Counted from the stretch's first letter, positions 52,244-61,042 are shown. The stretch: 64,000 bases of DNA from Alkalibacterium kapii (GCF_007988865.1 NZ_BJUY01000005.1:56939-120938); one strand, 5' to 3'. The notes: generated by a model not told the origin, from the letters alone. Numbers and translations are program-made.

Positions 52244-53416
52244 ATGAAAAAAATTATAACCTTTCTATTCCTATCGTTCATTTTGATTTTCTTTGTAAAT
52301 GAATATAGTGGTACACGAGACTCAGGTATTTCAGTGGCGGACGAAGAAACCAGAAACGAGAAAATAACAAGTGATGAATCTTCAAATAACATTACAAAAA
52401 ACAGTGTGGATAATGAAAAAAATGAAGAAGACATTCGGGATGATAGTGCACGAGAAAAATTAATTGATGAGGACAAAATAAAAAAAAGTAATGAAAAAAA
52501 AGCAGATGTAAATGATTTATCTTGGCCTAAAGAGGCAGTAACCGTTCAGATAATGTCATCAATAGATTCCGCTCAACAAGGTGCATACTTTGTTAAATCA
52601 GAAGAGAAACGGCCCTTAATTATAAGCCTGCATCAATGGAGTGCATCATTTGAACGTTATGACCCACTTGTTACATTTGCTATTGATCACAAATGGAATT
52701 ACATTCGACCCAACTTTAGAGGTCCTAATAAAACACCCAAAGCTGGGGGGAGTAAATTTGCTGTGACTGATATTGATGATGCTATAGATTATGCTTTAGA
52801 AAATGGCAATGTCGATCCCGAGCACATTCATATTGTTGGCGCTAGTGGTGGCGGACATGCTGCTCTCCAGCACTTTATGACTTCCACTAAAGATGTTGCC
52901 TCCTATTCTGCGTGGGTTCCTATAACTGATCTAGTTGCATGGTATGGAGAAAGTAAAGTGAGAGAAAATAATTATTCAAAAGATATTCTTAAGATTACTC
53001 AATCTCAAAATAATAAACTTAATTTAGAGGAAGCACGAAAGAGATCTCCTCTTCATCAAACTACTCCTATAAAAAAAGCAAGTAATACAATTATTCAGTT
53101 ATATGCTGGAATAAATGATGGGTATAAAGGTTCAGTTCCTATCAGTCATACTATTCGTTTTTATAATAAATTAGTTCGCGACTTAAATTACGATAAAAAT
53201 TACCTGGTTTCTCCAGAAGCTTTCTCTGAGTTAGTTTACACACAAAGTGTATCCGAAAAATTCACCCCAACCTTTTTATTTGACGAAAGAGATATAATAT
53301 ACAGTAAAGGTATTAATAATTTATCTTTAACAATATTCGACGGTGACCACGAGATATTACCTAATGAAGCTTTTAATAGTTTACTCAAAAATTATGATCT
53401 GACTCAAGATAGCTAA
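52244..53416 (+). CDS. Secreted alpha/beta hydrolase (prolyl-oligopeptidase/esterase-like)
   Basis: A 390-residue exported hydrolase. The N-terminus has a hydrophobic signal or anchor (IITFLFLSFILIFFVNEY) followed by about 70 residues of charged, Asp/Glu/Lys-rich linker. The catalytic domain starts near residue 95: RPLIISLHQWSASFERYD, RPNFRGPNKTP, then HIVGASGGGHAALQH giving the nucleophile Ser in GxSxG, and FDGDHEILP with the His near the C-terminus. The substrate cannot be read from the sequence; a glycan or peptide ester is possible. AAGGAG precedes the ATG. It is more AT-rich than its neighbours and flanked by repeats, which could indicate acquisition. Confidence 0.78.
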   Translation: MKKIITFLFLSFILIFFVNEYSGTRDSGISVADEETRNEKITSDESSNNITKNSVDNEKNEEDIRDDSAREKLIDEDKIKKSNEKKADVNDLSWPKEAVTVQIMSSIDSAQQGAYFVKSEEKRPLIISLHQWSASFERYDPLVTFAIDHKWNYIRPNFRGPNKTPKAGGSKFAVTDIDDAIDYALENGNVDPEHIHIVGASGGGHAALQHFMTSTKDVASYSAWVPITDLVAWYGESKVRENNYSKDILKITQSQNNKLNLEEARKRSPLHQTTPIKKASNTIIQLYAGINDGYKGSVPISHTIRFYNKLVRDLNYDKNYLVSPEAFSELVYTQSVSEKFTPTFLFDERDIIYSKGINNLSLTIFDGDHEILPNEAFNSLLKNYDLTQDS

Positions 53417-53443
53417 AATACTAGAAGTGATACTTAATATGAC

Positions 53444-53468
53444 AAAAGCCGCCGTGATGGCGGCTTTT
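53444..53468. terminator. Bidirectional terminator after the hydrolase gene
   Basis: Perfect stem AAAAGCCGCC/GGCGGCTTTT with a GTGAT loop, between the convergent hydrolase and ion channel genes. Confidence 0.8.
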
Positions 53469-53495
53469 AACATCATTTAAGGGTTTCATAATGTG

Positions 53496-53517
53496 CATAC
53501 GCGCTGCAGCGCGTATG
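53496..53517 (+). repeat. CATACGCGC palindrome, copy 3
   Basis: Perfect 22-bp palindrome (CATACGCGCTG/CAGCGCGTATG, no loop), then GTCTAG, just past the convergent ion channel stop. Confidence 0.8.
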
Positions 53518-53538
53518 GTCTAGCCTTAGCCTTAATCC

Positions 53539-54549
53539 TTATTTTGACGTTACAATATCTTCTTCTTTCCAGTTATCTTTTAGGACAAAGCCTAAGAGCT
53601 GCTGTCTTCTTTCTTCATGTCCCTTCATATTTTTCTCAAACACGTCATCTGCTACTACTGGATACCCGGCTTTTCTTAGTTTAGTTAAATCCGGTAGCTT
53701 TAATGGGTCATTTGCTTTGGTCATGTAGGTCTCTTCAAGCACATCTAAGTAATCTTTCACGCCATTTCTAAACTTCTTCAGCAATATCCCATTAGGTTTG
53801 GCTCTATCTTCTATCCCATAGGCCAAGATAGAAAGCGCGTCGTCGATCGTCGGTACTGTCAACGACATCGTTTTTTCTTTATCACTCGTATGGTAGTAAT
53901 GTAATAAAGGATACGCTTTATGCTTGACGGCTACTTTACTTAAATTATCAGACAGATTCATCAAGAGTAAATCGATGTCGCTGAAGTCTTTCCCGTTCCA
54001 GGCTGCTTTTATGATTTCTTCGGAACTCTTCCCTATTTCAGAAATGCTGCTTGAAAAAGAGCGCTTATCTACCACTGCGCCGACGATCGATATGATATAA
54101 GATGCTCCAAATGTGAAAAACAGCATACCAGTGCCGCTGGCTAAGGCTGTTAGTAATTGCCAATAAGGGCCGCCAGGAGAATAGTCCCCCAATCCTAACG
54201 TGAACAAGGTATATCCTGAGTAATACATCACATTGTGCCAGCTGATCGCTTGTGGATTTGACGTGTTCATGATTGCTTGAGGGCTAGCTGAAAAGACCAG
54301 AAACCAACCAAACCATAACAAAACGACCCACATGAATAACGTACCGATAAGGAGTAAGGGGCCAGTAAGGCGTAATATTTTTCGGTTATTACCAGATATT
54401 TTCGTCATCACAAACCAGGTTCCTTTACTCAGGTTGTCCGTGATAAAGCCGGCTCCTCCTTCCACCCACAAAGTCGTCCAGACGATGTCTACAATAGTTA
54501 AAATGACTATAGCTAAGCCGATGACGACCATAATGATCAGATTCGTCAT
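53539..54549 (-). CDS. Two-pore-domain-like ion channel protein
   Basis: A 336-residue membrane protein. Helices are seen at about 4-25, 60-82 and 135-160. Between the last two lies the pore loop YYSGYTLFTLGLGDYSPGGPYW, a variant of the potassium channel selectivity filter (TLGLGD in place of TVGYGD), so ion selectivity may differ. The C-terminal 170 residues are cytosolic and helical (IDDALSILAYGIEDRAKPN) and do not match an RCK domain by eye. AAAGGAG precedes the ATG; the YetF-like gene is 45 bp upstream, so they may be co-transcribed. Confidence 0.75.
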   Translation of the reverse strand: MTNLIIMVVIGLAIVILTIVDIVWTTLWVEGGAGFITDNLSKGTWFVMTKISGNNRKILRLTGPLLLIGTLFMWVVLLWFGWFLVFSASPQAIMNTSNPQAISWHNVMYYSGYTLFTLGLGDYSPGGPYWQLLTALASGTGMLFFTFGASYIISIVGAVVDKRSFSSSISEIGKSSEEIIKAAWNGKDFSDIDLLLMNLSDNLSKVAVKHKAYPLLHYYHTSDKEKTMSLTVPTIDDALSILAYGIEDRAKPNGILLKKFRNGVKDYLDVLEETYMTKANDPLKLPDLTKLRKAGYPVVADDVFEKNMKGHEERRQQLLGFVLKDNWKEEDIVTSK

Positions 54550-54594
54550 ACGTTTGTCTCCTTTCTTGAATAAGTAACTGTCATTAAAAACGTG

Positions 54595-55098
54595 CTATTT
54601 TTTTAAATCTTCCAGGGTATCTGATTGCTTGGCGTTTCCTTTTTGAGCTTTTATAACGGACAAGCTGCCATTGGGTTCCAGCACGACCGCTTCGACGTCT
54701 TCCATTTGTCCAATGCCTTCTTCGCGAACCATTTGAATCACTTCATTTCTAGAAATACGTTCTTTCTTCAGGATCGCATCTTTGTACTCACCTTTATAAT
54801 AAAGGATTGCAGGTTCAGCTCTTAAGAAAGACTCCATAAATGAGATATGTGACGAGAGAAAACTTGTCATGAGCTGAAACAGTAAAAGTAGGACGATGAC
54901 ATAAATGCCCTGTACGAATTTGGTCTGATAGTTAAGTAGCGTGCTGCCAAAAACGGCGCCGATCGTGACAGTGATGATGAAGTCGAAGGCATTCATTTTG
55001 GATAAGGTACGCTTTCCCGACAGTCGAATCACTATGAAAATTGCAATATAACTAAATAGTGCTAATAAAAATAGCAGAAGCATTTGTTTCGGTGTCAT
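54595..55098 (-). CDS. YetF/DUF421-like membrane protein
   Basis: A 167-residue protein with three N-terminal helices (residues about 5-25, 35-55 and 62-82) and a small cytosolic YetF domain containing SFLRAEPAILYYKGEYKDAILKKERISRNEVIQMVREEGIGQMEDVEAVVLEPNGSLSV. The family is widespread in Firmicutes; its role is poorly defined, with links to spore germination or stress in bacilli. The length is short compared with four-helix relatives of about 230 residues, but both ends look intact. AAAGGAGAG precedes the ATG. Confidence 0.82.
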   Translation of the reverse strand: MTPKQMLLLFLLALFSYIAIFIVIRLSGKRTLSKMNAFDFIITVTIGAVFGSTLLNYQTKFVQGIYVIVLLLLFQLMTSFLSSHISFMESFLRAEPAILYYKGEYKDAILKKERISRNEVIQMVREEGIGQMEDVEAVVLEPNGSLSVIKAQKGNAKQSDTLEDLKK

Positions 55099-55226
55099 CT
55101 TCTCTCTCCTTTCACAGTTATCGGTTGATGATATTCTTGATCACCGTTGATCCTTTCTTAAATATATCTTAAACATTTTACAGAATCAATTCATATACAC
55201 TTAGGAAATCGCGAGTGATAAAGGCA
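55099..55226. other. Start of an 806-bp non-coding block, promoter side of the YetF gene
   Basis: The whole interval 55099-55904 lacks a supported gene. Its first 128 bp should hold the promoter of the YetF/ion channel pair; the remainder is the repeat composite listed below. Confidence 0.5.
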
Positions 55227-55399
55227 AAGTTTTGTCGATTGCGTGTTTGCATAAGAAGTTTGCTGATTTTTTGTTTAATCTGCTTAAGATAATGGGTTAG
55301 CTTGAGCAGTTTCAACGTGTTTAGTCTCAACTACTTAAATAAATCGTTTAGCTTAAGCAGTTTTGACTGGAGAAACGAAAAGTGCTTAAGAACAATCGG
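55227..55399. repeat. 51-bp hairpin array B
   Basis: Unit starts at 55227 (very degenerate), 55278, 55329 and 55380 (half unit), exactly 51 bp apart. The unit at 55329 has arms AACTACTTAAA and CTTAAGCAGTT. The last half unit, AAGTGCTTAAG, runs into the GCCGCC terminator. Confidence 0.82.
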
Positions 55400-55424
55400 A
55401 AAGCCGCCGATCCGGCGGCTTTTT
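55400..55424. terminator. Terminator hairpin at the end of array B
   Basis: Stem AAAGCCGCCG with CGGCGGCTTT and a 3-nt loop, then TTT on the plus strand. No plus-strand gene lies upstream, so its partner is unclear. Confidence 0.6.
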
Positions 55425-55447
55425 TCATCTTTTATAGTCTGGTTTTG

Positions 55448-55600
55448 TTTATTCGAGAGGAGTTTATGGACTAACCCCTGGAACTCCTCTCGATTAGTCT
55501 TTTTCGAAAGGAATTGTACGGTTTTTCTGACTATTTTCACTCGATTACGTCTATTCGAGAGGAGTTGTGCTTCTTTTCCCTTTTTTTCACACCGAATCAA
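55448..55600. repeat. Second 51-bp hairpin family (GAGAGGAGTT type)
   Basis: Three units whose TTCG cores lie at 55452, 55503 and about 55554, again 51 bp apart, but with arms unrelated to arrays A-E. The first unit has perfect 12-bp arms TCGAGAGGAGTT (55453-55464) and AACTCCTCTCGA (55482-55493) and a 17-nt loop. Confidence 0.75.
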
Positions 55601-55615
55601 GCTTTCAATGCTGTG

Positions 55616-55639
55616 CATACGCGCAGGCGTGCGCGTATG
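55616..55639 (+). repeat. CATACGCGC palindrome, copy 4
   Basis: Arms CATACGCGCA/TGCGCGTATG with a 4-nt loop, joining the second hairpin family to array C. Confidence 0.8.
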
Positions 55640-55859
55640 TCCGACTTTTAAAAGATAGCTTCAGGAGTTCTTAAATTATTTGCTTTCACTTGTTAAGCAG
55701 ACGGGTTAGCTTAAGGACTTTGTCCAGAAACTTTCTTTACTTCATAAGCAAATTGGTTATCTTAAGCAGTTTCAGCGTGAATAGTCTCAACTCCTTGAGC
55801 AAATCCTTTAGCTTAAGCAGTTTCGCTATTTTTCGACTAAAGTTCTTAAGACAAAAAGG
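55640..55859. repeat. 51-bp hairpin array C
   Basis: Units begin at 55687, 55738, 55789 and 55840 (half unit), exactly 51 bp apart, with a truncated unit before 55687. TTAGCTTAAGCAGTTT or close variants occur in three of them. It lies downstream of gntK on the minus strand, right behind its terminator. Confidence 0.82.
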
Positions 55860-55861
55860 AA

Positions 55862-55885
55862 CAGTCTCGCCGGTAAGCGAGACTG
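55862..55885 (-). terminator. Terminator of the gluconate operon
   Basis: Perfect 9-bp stem CAGTCTCGC/GCGAGACTG with a 6-nt loop, then TTCCTTTTTG on the minus strand; 20 bp past the gntK stop. The same hairpin serves cinA. Confidence 0.85.
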
Positions 55886-55904
55886 CACTTCAAAAATCAT
55901 TCTT

Positions 55905-57437
55905 TTACTTAAACTTCTGCTGGAACTCGGTTATGGCATCATATTCTTGTTCGAATAGTCGGCTCAAACGGATATACAGAGGCATGAGTTCTTCATAAAC
56001 CGCTACTTCTTCCTTTTCGGGTACGCTGATCGCTTTAGTCTCGACCATATTTTCAACTTCTCTCAAATCATCGATTTCGCCGATCGCGTATTTTCCGAGT
56101 ACCGCCGCGCCTAAGCACGCCCCTTCGACCGTTTGCGGGATATGGACTTCCTGGTTAAAGATATTGGCCATCATTTGACGCCAGACGGTCGATTTGGCAA
56201 AGCCACCTGTTGCATGGATCCGGTCGGGGATGCCGATCACTTCTTCCAAGGCCAGAAGAACCATATACAAATTCATATTGATGCCTTCAAGGACAGCACG
56301 CATCACGTGCTCGCGTTTGTGATTGATAGCCAGGCCGTAGAAAGATCCTCTAGAATTCGCATTCCAGGAAGGGGCTCTTTCTCCTGACAAATAAGGATGA
56401 AAAAGAAGTCCGTTGGAACCGGCAGGGATTTTTTCGATTTTATCGGTAATCACATCATAAGGATCCGCACCGATCGCTTTAGCTTCTTCGACTTCTCGCT
56501 CACTTAATTCATCCCGCAGCCAGCGCAGTACCATCCCCCCGTTGTTGACGGGTCCACCGATGACCCAATGGTTTTCTGTCAGGGCGTAACAGAAAATACG
56601 TCCTTTAGGATCAGCTACCGGCTTGTCTGTGACCGTTCGGAGCGCCCCGCTTGTTCCAATAGAGACGGCGACCACACCTTTTTCTATTGCATTAACTCCC
56701 AAGTTGGCCAAGCACCCATCGTTTGCCCCAATAACGGTTTTCATGTTTGGATGAACGCCTAGTCGCTCAGCAATGTCATCGTTCATCTTTGTGAAGACTT
56801 CTGTCGTGGGTACGATTTTGGATAATTTATCCCTCGTCACACCAGCGGTTTCCAGTGCTTCTTCGTCCCAGTCCATGTTGTACATGTTAAACAATCCGGT
56901 TGCTGAAGCGATGGAATGATCCACGACGTATTGTCCGAAAAAGTGGTGGAAAATATATTCTTTGATGCCAATAAATCGACGTGCTTTATTAAATACATCA
57001 GGCATTTCTGCTTTCAACCACATCAACTTTGTTAAAGGCGACATCGGATGGATTGGTGTGCCCGTTTTATCGTAAATCGATTTGCCAGTCGTTTCTTTCA
57101 ACTGCTGCGCGTAGGGTTCAGCACGCTGATCGGCCCAGGTAATCGAGTTCGTCAGGGGTTTTCCTTTGCCATCCACGGCAATCAGACTATGCATCGCGGC
57201 ACTGAATGAGAGCACCGTTATTTTTTCTTTGTCTACTGCTGACTTTTTCATAACATTTTGAATCGCGGTAATCACGGCTTCCAGAATCTCATCAGGATCC
57301 TGCTCGGCAATTTTTGGTTCAGGTGTCAAAAGCGGATACTCCACTGTCGACTGGTAAATGATTTCTCCAGTTTCTGAAAACAGCACCGCTTTAGTACTGG
57401 TTGTCCCAATATCGGCACCGATCGAATACGTACTCAT
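55905..57437 (-). CDS. gntK: Gluconokinase (FGGY family)
   Basis: Phosphorylates gluconate to 6-phosphogluconate. The 510-residue FGGY kinase begins YSIGADIGTTSTKAVLFSETG (phosphate-binding loop), then SFSAAMHSLIAVDGKGKPLTNSITWADQRA, IGANDGCLANLGV, AVSIGTSGALRTVTDKPV, and ATGGFAKSTVWRQMMANIFNQEV near the C-terminus. The MHSL and TWAD motifs favour gluconate over xylulose or glycerol, and the neighbours (gnd, gntP) agree. It is the last gene of the operon. AAAGGAG precedes the ATG. Confidence 0.9.
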   Translation of the reverse strand: MSTYSIGADIGTTSTKAVLFSETGEIIYQSTVEYPLLTPEPKIAEQDPDEILEAVITAIQNVMKKSAVDKEKITVLSFSAAMHSLIAVDGKGKPLTNSITWADQRAEPYAQQLKETTGKSIYDKTGTPIHPMSPLTKLMWLKAEMPDVFNKARRFIGIKEYIFHHFFGQYVVDHSIASATGLFNMYNMDWDEEALETAGVTRDKLSKIVPTTEVFTKMNDDIAERLGVHPNMKTVIGANDGCLANLGVNAIEKGVVAVSIGTSGALRTVTDKPVADPKGRIFCYALTENHWVIGGPVNNGGMVLRWLRDELSEREVEEAKAIGADPYDVITDKIEKIPAGSNGLLFHPYLSGERAPSWNANSRGSFYGLAINHKREHVMRAVLEGINMNLYMVLLALEEVIGIPDRIHATGGFAKSTVWRQMMANIFNQEVHIPQTVEGACLGAAVLGKYAIGEIDDLREVENMVETKAISVPEKEEVAVYEELMPLYIRLSRLFEQEYDAITEFQQKFK

Positions 57438-57480
57438 TTTATAACTCCTTTCAGTTATACATCTCGTTTCTATTTTAAAA

Positions 57481-57509
57481 GAAAAAGCCCCTGCTTGAGA
57501 AGCTTTTTC
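57481..57509 (-). terminator. Hairpin between gntP and gntK
   Basis: Arms GAAAAAGC and GCTTTTTC with a 13-nt loop, then TTTTAAAA on the minus strand, inside the operon. It may reduce gntK expression relative to gnd and gntP. Confidence 0.6.
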
Positions 57510-57530
57510 TGTATTCTTTTCAGCTTAGGC

Positions 57531-58874
57531 TTAGATAAAGAATATACCCAAAAGCATCGCCACTGCTAAACCGGTGAAGCCAATGATCGTTTCCATTACT
57601 GTCCAACTTTTCAGTGTCGCTTTTTCGTCCAAGCCAAAGTAACGGGAGACGAGCCAGAAGCCGGAGTCGTTAACGTGTGAGAAGGCTGTTGCCCCACCTG
57701 CGATTGCAATAACGATCAATGCCAGTCCAGGACCAGTAACACCAAGAGTCGGCAGGATCGGAGCCATCAAACCTGCAGCTGTAACCATTGAGACGGTCGC
57801 GGACCCTTGAGCAATCCTTACAGTAGAAGCCAAAACGAAGGCCAGTAGAATCGGAGGCAGTGGTGAAGCCGCCATTTGTTCGCCAAGTACTTCTGCCACT
57901 CCTGAGTCGATCAATACTTGTTTGAATACACCACCGGCACCGGTAACCAAGATGATGATCCCGACAGGTTCCAGAGATTTCGTCGCTATGTCTTGAACTT
58001 CTTTGCGTGAATACCCGCGTCTTGTTCCTAAAATGACAAAAGCCAATAGTGTTGCCAAAAGTAGAGCTACGATTGGGTGACCGATAAAGGTAGAAATGCT
58101 TCTGATCATGTTGCCTTCTTCTAAAAGAACGGTTGATAGTGTGTTGAACAAAATAAGTGCTAGGGGTAAAAGAATGATCGAAGCAATCATCCCAAAGCTT
58201 GGCAGTTCTTTCTCCCATTTTTTATCTTCAATATTCATGTAGTCTGGTATCCCAATATTGATGCGTTTGGAAATGAATTTCCCAAAGACAGGACCTGCCA
58301 GAATCATGGAAGGAATCCCTGCAATCACACCGAATAAAATAACCCAGCCAAGGTCAGCACCAACCAAGTCAGCGACCGCGATCGGACCTGGGGTTGGTGG
58401 AATGTATGAGTGCGTAACTGCCAGTCCGGCTAAGAGTGGAATTCCGTAGTAAAGCAGTGAACGACCGGTTTTTCTTTGCAGGCCGTAAACGATCGGGACT
58501 AAAATAATAAAGCCGACGTCGAAAAATACGGGGATCGCAACGAGGAAGCCAGCGATACCTAAAGCCCATTGTGCTTTATCTTCACCAAACTTGTTCAATA
58601 AACTGCTTGCGAGCCGTTCGACACCGCCTGAAATTTCCAGCATCTTACCAAACATGGCTCCAAGACCTACAACAATGGCGACGAATCCGAGCGTACCACC
58701 CATTCCACTTATCACAGAATCGATCACGCCATTCAGTGGCATACCTGTGGCTACACCTACGATTAGACTGGTCAAAAGCAAAGCCACGAACGCGTGCATT
58801 TTAAGCGCGATAACTAAGAATAAAAGTATGGCGATGCCGCCGAGTGCTAAAAATATTAGTGCTGTTCCATCCAT
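57531..58874 (-). CDS. gntP: Gluconate permease, GntP family
   Basis: Proton-coupled gluconate uptake. The 447 residues form about twelve to fourteen membrane segments with family motifs MHAFVALLLTSLIVGVATGMPLNGV, GLGAMFGKMLEISGGVERLA, PVFFDVGFIILVPIVYGL, THSYIPPTPGPIAVADLVGADLGWVILFG and AQGSATVSMVTAAGLMAPI. The VNDSGFWLVSRYFGLDEKATLKSWTVMETIIG end is also typical. GGAGG precedes the ATG; it follows gnd by 24 bp. Confidence 0.93.
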   Translation of the reverse strand: MDGTALIFLALGGIAILLFLVIALKMHAFVALLLTSLIVGVATGMPLNGVIDSVISGMGGTLGFVAIVVGLGAMFGKMLEISGGVERLASSLLNKFGEDKAQWALGIAGFLVAIPVFFDVGFIILVPIVYGLQRKTGRSLLYYGIPLLAGLAVTHSYIPPTPGPIAVADLVGADLGWVILFGVIAGIPSMILAGPVFGKFISKRINIGIPDYMNIEDKKWEKELPSFGMIASIILLPLALILFNTLSTVLLEEGNMIRSISTFIGHPIVALLLATLLAFVILGTRRGYSRKEVQDIATKSLEPVGIIILVTGAGGVFKQVLIDSGVAEVLGEQMAASPLPPILLAFVLASTVRIAQGSATVSMVTAAGLMAPILPTLGVTGPGLALIVIAIAGGATAFSHVNDSGFWLVSRYFGLDEKATLKSWTVMETIIGFTGLAVAMLLGIFFI

Positions 58875-58898
58875 TATAATTCCTCCAATTCAATTCTA

Positions 58899-59804
58899 TT
58901 ATTTTGAATCTTTTAATTCCACTGAGTGCCCACCGAACTGATTGCGCAGCGACGCGACGACTTTTCCGCTGAATGTATCATTTTCCAGTGACCGGTTGCG
59001 CATCATGAGTGATAGAGCGATGACAGGTGCTGAGGTTTCCAATTCCATTGCTGTTTCAACCGTCCATCGGCCTTCACCTGAAGCATGAACGATTCCTTTG
59101 ATATCATCCAGCTTCGGATCTTCTGAAAAGGCCGTTTCAATGAGTTCCATCAGCCATGAACGAATAACGGAGCCATTATTCCAGACTCTGGCTACTTTTT
59201 CGTGATCGTAGTCGAACGCACTTTTTTCAAGAATGTCAAAACCTTCACCGATGGCCTGCATCATACCGTACTCCACGCCGTTATGTACCATTTTAAGGAA
59301 ATGTCCACTGCCGCTGCGGCCCGTGTATAAATAGCCATTTGTGACTGAGACGTCTTTGAAAATTTGCTCAACCTCACTGACTGCTTCCTTGTCACCGCCA
59401 ACCATCGTGCAAGCACCTTCTCTGGCTCCTTCCATGCCGCCGCTGGTACCGACATCGATGTAGTGGATTCCCAAGGCTTTGAGTTTCTCGTGTCGTCTCA
59501 TTGAATCTTTGTAAAAGGCATTGCCGCCATCCATCAGAACATCTCCAGGCGAAAGATGAGGTTCGATAGCGGTTACAAGTTGTTCCGTAATGTCACCCGC
59601 CGGCACCATCATCCAGATCACCTTTTTATCAGGCAGATTATTTACGACTTCTTCAAGTGTCCGCGCGCCGGTCGCTCCTCTTGCTTCTGCTTCTTCGACC
59701 AGTTTGTCATTAATGTCATAAGCCACGACCTTGTGACCATGATCCATCAAGTTAAGTACTAAATTCATACCCATTTTTCCTAACCCACAAATTGCAACGT
59801 TCAT
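58899..59804 (-). CDS. gnd: 6-phosphogluconate dehydrogenase, decarboxylating (short GndA type)
   Basis: Oxidises 6-phosphogluconate to ribulose 5-phosphate, CO2 and reduced cofactor. The 301-residue short form (YqeC-like) starts NVAICGLGKMGMNLVLNLMDHGHKVVAYDIN, then MVPAGDITEQLV, HYIDVGTSGGMEGAREGACTMVGG and HFLKMVHNGVEYGMMQAIGEGF, containing the catalytic Lys and substrate-binding residues, and ends within the helical domain (HASGEGRWTVETAMEL). First gene of the gnt operon, with AAAGGAGG before the ATG, divergent from the RpiR gene. Confidence 0.93.
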   Translation of the reverse strand: MNVAICGLGKMGMNLVLNLMDHGHKVVAYDINDKLVEEAEARGATGARTLEEVVNNLPDKKVIWMMVPAGDITEQLVTAIEPHLSPGDVLMDGGNAFYKDSMRRHEKLKALGIHYIDVGTSGGMEGAREGACTMVGGDKEAVSEVEQIFKDVSVTNGYLYTGRSGSGHFLKMVHNGVEYGMMQAIGEGFDILEKSAFDYDHEKVARVWNNGSVIRSWLMELIETAFSEDPKLDDIKGIVHASGEGRWTVETAMELETSAPVIALSLMMRNRSLENDTFSGKVVASLRNQFGGHSVELKDSK

Positions 59805-59821
59805 TTTTATCCTCCTTTATA

Positions 59822-59917
59822 GAATATTTTTCTATGTGATCAGTATACAAAAGAATTTTATTTCTTGCAAGCCTTTTCAGGAATTTTATTTCTTTTTTTG
59901 TCAGTTTACTTTATAAT
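59822..59917. promoter_or_regulatory. Divergent gnd/rpiR promoter region with repeated operator-like sites
   Basis: For gnd (minus strand): TTGCAA (59865-59870), 17-bp spacer, TATACT (59842-59847). For the regulator (plus strand): TATAAT at 59912-59917 with a poor -35. GAATTTTATTTCTT occurs twice as an exact 14-bp direct repeat (59853-59866 and 59881-59894), and a weaker GAATATTTTTCT lies at 59822-59833. The first copy overlaps the gnd spacer and the second the regulator's -35, a layout fitting repression of both by the RpiR protein. Confidence 0.6.
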
Positions 59918-59942
59918 GGAAAAAAAGCAGTGAGGTGTTCCC

Positions 59943-60803
59943 ATGAATCAGACGTTTAAAAATAAAAGCACTCAGATGCGTATCCGGTCGATTTACACGA
60001 CATTGAGCGATAAAGAACGCGTAATGGCAGAGTTTATATTGGATAATCCAGAAAAAATCATCCACGGTACCATCAGTGGGATCGCTGAAGAATTAAGTCT
60101 CGCTGACTCCACTGTGTTTCGCTTTTGCAAGAAACTCGGCTATAAAGGCTTTCAGGATTTGAAGATTTCTCTGGCAACAGAAACGGCCAATGAGATGAAA
60201 GATGTCCACGAAAAAGTTTCAAAAAGTGACGATGAAAAAACGATCCTGGAAAAAATTTTCCATTCCAATATCAAAACACTGGAAGATACATTAGAAGTCA
60301 TTGATGACAAGGATTTTGCCCGGGCAGTCGACGTGATCATTCATGCCAATAAAGTCGAGCTGTTTGGTTTCGGAGGATCGAATGTTATTGCGATGGACGG
60401 ATATCATAAATTTATTCGAACTGGGCTACCCGTAAGTGCGCAGACGGATTCACACATGCAGTTGATGTCGGCATCACAACTAAAGAAAGGCGACGTGGCT
60501 ATACTGATCTCGCATACAGGACATTCGAAAGATATTCTGGATATTCTGGAAACAGTAAAAGCGCAAAATGTTGTGACAATTTGCATCACAGGCTTTACTC
60601 TGTCTCCTTTGAGTCAAGGGTCAGACCTGTCACTATTCACACTGTCGGAAGAAACTGATTTCCGTTCAGAAGCTCTGGCATCACGCATTGCCCAATTGAG
60701 TATTTTGGATGCCTTATATGTCAACGTGATGGCTTCCCTTGAAAATAAAGGACAGTCAGCCCTTAAGCACGTGAGAAAAGCTATTCAGAAAAAACGACTG
60801 TGA
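59943..60803 (+). CDS. MurR/RpiR-family regulator of the gluconate operon
   Basis: A 286-residue regulator with an N-terminal helix-turn-helix domain (RSIYTTLSDKERVMAEFILDNPEKIIHGTISGIAEELSLADSTVFRFCKKLGYKGFQDLK) and a C-terminal SIS domain from about residue 125 (VELFGFGGSNVIAMDGYHKF, ILISHTGHSKDILDILETVKAQ) that would bind a phosphorylated sugar, most likely 6-phosphogluconate (inference from context). GAGGTG precedes the ATG. Probably a repressor of gnd-gntP-gntK and of itself. Confidence 0.9.
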   Translation: MNQTFKNKSTQMRIRSIYTTLSDKERVMAEFILDNPEKIIHGTISGIAEELSLADSTVFRFCKKLGYKGFQDLKISLATETANEMKDVHEKVSKSDDEKTILEKIFHSNIKTLEDTLEVIDDKDFARAVDVIIHANKVELFGFGGSNVIAMDGYHKFIRTGLPVSAQTDSHMQLMSASQLKKGDVAILISHTGHSKDILDILETVKAQNVVTICITGFTLSPLSQGSDLSLFTLSEETDFRSEALASRIAQLSILDALYVNVMASLENKGQSALKHVRKAIQKKRL

Positions 60804-60818
60804 TGGTTGGAGTGTGGA

Positions 60819-61042
60819 GGTTTGTTAGGTTTCTGTATTAGCTTGCGGAGTTTATTCGGGATTCGTTTCGACTACTGAAGGAAACCGGTTAGCTTAAGTA
60901 TTTTGACTGGAAATTGGTTGAACTGATGAAGTAAGTACGTTAGCTTAAGCAGTTTGTCCGGAAATTGCTTGAACTGCTGAAGTAAATAGCTTAGCTTGCG
61001 TAGTTTATGTTAAAAAAGTTAAAAGTACTGAAGATCAATTGG
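60819..61042. repeat. 51-bp hairpin array D
   Basis: Units start at 60870, 60921, 60972 and 61023 (half unit), exactly 51 bp apart, with a degenerate unit before 60870. The unit at 60921 reads AACTGATGAAG as first arm and CTTAAGCAGTT as second. It lies behind the rpiR stop and ends in a GCCGCC terminator. Confidence 0.85.

Noticed and set aside
55302..55998. Plus-strand frames of 118 and 102 codons in the gap before gntK
   Set aside because: They arise from arrays B and C and the second hairpin family, cross terminators and have no homologous features; the other arrays are in different frames with stops.
57670..58218. 182-codon alternative frame inside gntP
   Set aside because: Arg/Ser/Cys-rich composition typical of an out-of-frame reading of a membrane protein gene; gntP itself is canonical.
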